A stretch of DNA of 64,000 nt from Jeotgalibaca ciconiae (GTDB lineage Bacteria > Bacillota > Bacilli > Lactobacillales > Aerococcaceae). The notes under the pieces were generated by a model. It had not been told where the DNA came from, made no database searches, and saw only the letters and a list, made by a program, of their open reading frames with translations. Position numbers and translations under genes: made by a program. The stretch lies in NCBI RefSeq assembly GCF_003955755.1, contig NZ_CP034465.1:2040001-2104000 (forward strand). Direction: 5' to 3'. This document shows positions 62,030 to 64,000 of this stretch, piece by piece (position 1 is the first letter of the stretch; every line of letters begins with the position of its first letter).

Positions 62030-62803
62030 ATGTTAGATCTTCATTGTCATATTCTTCCTAATATTGATGATGGGGCAAGGTCATGGGAGGATTCCTTTGC
62101 ATTAGCCCGCTTGGCGGTTGACGAGGGGATTACCCATATTTTGGCAACACCGCATCACTTGAACGGAAAATTTGAGAATAAAAAGCAAGATGTAATTGAA
62201 TTGACTGAGGAACTGCAACAACGGTTGGACGCAGAAAAGATTCCTTTGGAAGTCTTTCCGTCACAGGAAGTACGCCTGAGTGGTGACATATTGGCTGGTA
62301 TTGAGAATGATGAAATTTTGTTTGTGGACGAAACTAACAAGTATCTACTCATAGAATTCCCTACCATGACCATACCTCATTATGCTGAACAGCTCTTCTT
62401 CTCTTTGCAACAAAAGGGAATTACTCCTGTTATTGTTCATCCAGAAAGAAATCAAGAAATTATCGAGAATCCAGATCGATTGCTTGAGTTCATTGAACGA
62501 GGAGCACTAGCACAACTTACTGCTAGCAGTTATATTGGCGTATTTGGAAAGAAAATTGCTGAACTGAGTTCTCAATTGATAGAAGCAAACTTGGTTCATG
62601 TACTAGCTTCTGATGCTCACAATACAAGGGGTAGAGCTTTCAATATGAAAGAAGCGTTCCAAAAATTAGAAAAAGAATTTGGTAAAGAAAAAGTAAGAGA
62701 GCTTCAACAGAATGCTAAGGATTTAATCAATGGAGATTATATCCAACCAAATACACCTTCTGAGATAAGAAAGAAAAGAAGAAAAAGATTTGGCTTATTT
62801 TAA
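62030..62803 (+). CDS. wzh: PHP-type tyrosine phosphatase Wzh (CpsB)
   Basis: Encodes 257 residues. MLDLHCHILPNIDDGA holds the first metal ligands of the PHP domain; ILATPHHLNG, VIVHPERNQE and LASDAHNTRGR the others. It removes phosphate from the Wze tyrosine tail in a metal-dependent manner. AAGGAAGG lies before the ATG. A terminator separates it from wze, so it seems to be transcribed with the dehydratase gene that follows 14 bp later. Confidence 0.93.
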   Translation: MLDLHCHILPNIDDGARSWEDSFALARLAVDEGITHILATPHHLNGKFENKKQDVIELTEELQQRLDAEKIPLEVFPSQEVRLSGDILAGIENDEILFVDETNKYLLIEFPTMTIPHYAEQLFFSLQQKGITPVIVHPERNQEIIENPDRLLEFIERGALAQLTASSYIGVFGKKIAELSSQLIEANLVHVLASDAHNTRGRAFNMKEAFQKLEKEFGKEKVRELQQNAKDLINGDYIQPNTPSEIRKKRRKRFGLF

Positions 62804-62817
62804 AAGGAGTTGGGGTT

Positions 62818-64000
62818 TTGGAAGGAAAGTTATCAAGAAAACAAAAATCATCCATTTTAATGGTTGTTGATTCAATCTTTATCTTAATGTCTGCTTTTTT
62901 GGCCCATTATATTGTTCAGCAATACGTTAGACCAGATACAAGTTTTTATTATGTCATGATTGGTGTATGTATTCTATCTTATTTGATACTGGGATTTCGA
63001 CATCATTTATTTACACGGATCGTACGTTATACAAGTGTGTACGAGATTATGAAAGCTACAAAGCTAATGAGCTATTCATTTGCAATATCAGCTTTTATTA
63101 CGATTATTTTTATTAGAAGTGTTAGTTTTCGTTACATCTTTTTAATGTATATGTTTTGTCTGGTATTCATTCCAGGATCTAGGATGATTTGGCGTTTTTT
63201 TCTGGAGAATTTTTATAGTAAGAAAAATGATATTCAAGTAAAAAATAATGATGAGGCTATTCGAACGTTGGTTATTGGTGCTGGTGATGGAGGAAACTTG
63301 TTTATTAGCAACATTCTAAAAGAGCCGGGAGAAGTAGAAATTGTTGGAATCGTAGATGGGGATCCTAATAAAAAACATTCTTATCTCTATGATGTTCCTA
63401 TTTTAGGAACGGAAGAAGATATTCCGGAATTAGTAAAAAAATACAAAATCAATCAAGTAACGATTGCTATTCCATCTATAAAAGGCGAACAGCTGGAAAA
63501 AATACTGGAGTATTGTAATGAAGCTGATGTTCCTGTGAACCAAATGCCTAGTATTGAAGACGTGATGAAAGGGAAACTAAGTGTTAGTCGTTTCCGTGAT
63601 ATTGATGTCGTTGATTTATTAGGGAGAAAAGAAGTTAACTTGGATAAAACAAAGATTGCCTCTGAATTGGAAGGGCAAGTTGTCCTTGTCAGTGGCGCTG
63701 GTGGATCAATTGGTTCTGAAGTTTGTCGACAAGTCGCAAAATTTGAGCCGAAGCAATTAATTTTGTTAGGACACGGCGAGAATTCTATTTATTTGATTGA
63801 TAAGGAACTTCGAAATCTATATGGAAGAACGATTGATATTATTCCGATTATTGCAGATATCCAAGATCGTGATCGTATTTTTAAAATCATGGAACGATTC
63901 AAGCCTGACTATGTATTTCATGCGGCTGCTCATAAGCATGTTCCTTTGATGGAATATAATCCTAGTGAAGCAGTAAAAAATAATGTGTTCGGAAGTTTAA
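62818..64000 (+). CDS. EpsC/PglF/CapD-like UDP-HexNAc 4,6-dehydratase, partial
   Basis: The open frame starts at TTG 62818 (AAGGAG at 62804-62809) and runs off the window; 394 residues are visible of a usual 600 or so. Four membrane helices occupy the first 120 residues, then a CoA-binding-like Rossmann domain (TLVIGAGDGGNLFI) and the SDR domain with LVSGAGGSIGSEV and FHAAAHKHVPLME. It would turn UDP-GlcNAc into the 4-keto-6-deoxy sugar used by the EpsN-like aminotransferase at 50740. Confidence 0.9.
   Translation, partial: MEGKLSRKQKSSILMVVDSIFILMSAFLAHYIVQQYVRPDTSFYYVMIGVCILSYLILGFRHHLFTRIVRYTSVYEIMKATKLMSYSFAISAFITIIFIRSVSFRYIFLMYMFCLVFIPGSRMIWRFFLENFYSKKNDIQVKNNDEAIRTLVIGAGDGGNLFISNILKEPGEVEIVGIVDGDPNKKHSYLYDVPILGTEEDIPELVKKYKINQVTIAIPSIKGEQLEKILEYCNEADVPVNQMPSIEDVMKGKLSVSRFRDIDVVDLLGRKEVNLDKTKIASELEGQVVLVSGAGGSIGSEVCRQVAKFEPKQLILLGHGENSIYLIDKELRNLYGRTIDIIPIIADIQDRDRIFKIMERFKPDYVFHAAAHKHVPLMEYNPSEAVKNNVFGSL

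Overview
The window looks like chromosome of a low-GC Gram-positive bacterium of the order Lactobacillales. The evidence is the AT-rich DNA, strong AGGAGG-type ribosome binding sites with several TTG/GTG starts, a class I fructose-bisphosphate aldolase, mannose-family PTS genes, lipobox lipoproteins, TcaA-like zinc-ribbon membrane proteins and a Wzd/Wze/Wzh capsule system. A member of the Carnobacteriaceae is my best guess, but that is inference. No rRNA, tRNA, CRISPR array or prophage was seen.

Layout. 0-5 kb: ordinary genes (lipoprotein, NAD(P)H quinone-type oxidoreductase, amino acid permease, aldolase). 5-7.2 kb: a small zinc-ribbon gene beside a 51-bp-period repeat, then an IS110 element. 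7.3-11.4 kb: a TetR repressor divergent from a two-ATPase ABC exporter whose permease gene has one in-frame stop. 11.6-15 kb: a stress/metal-type cluster (Dps, DUF305, two SHOCT proteins, DUF302) and an XRE-ImmA/IrrE protein. 15.3-27.3 kb: a GntR/UTRA regulator and a mannose-family PTS operon (IIA, IIB, IIC, IID, NanE, a hypothetical, an SIS isomerase/deglycase, a DMT transporter and a HAD phosphatase). The first gene of that operon, another SIS gene, is split by a complete IS21-family element with a 4-bp target duplication. 28-34 kb: a second zinc-ribbon copy, a YdcF-like protein, and an AraC regulator with alpha-galactosidase and an MFS transporter. 34.8-40.4 kb: a GH3 lipoprotein and three zinc-ribbon/TcaA-type membrane proteins. 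40.5-50.3 kb: a decaying, IS-rich zone with a dead IS200, an AAA+ ATPase relic, a dead ISLre2 joined to an IS21 relic, a decapitated GH38 mannosidase, a cupin gene and an intact IS4. 50.7-64 kb: an exopolysaccharide/capsule locus that runs off the end.

The most unusual signal is a family of six small-RNA genes (about 80-115 nt) between 34.4 and 48.0 kb. Each has a conserved upstream box, a TATAAT/TACAAT -10, a variable 5' hairpin, a central hairpin (loop CCCCCC in the canonical copies) and a GCAGTTGC...GCAGCTGC terminator. The upstream 14-mer AAAAAACGCTTCCA is catabolite-repressor-like and occurs, inverted, in the alpha-galactosidase promoter. This suggests a carbon-regulated, multi-copy C-rich sRNA family. 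A second unexplained signal is an interspersed repeat with an exact 51-bp period at four loci, two of them next to the duplicated zinc-ribbon genes.
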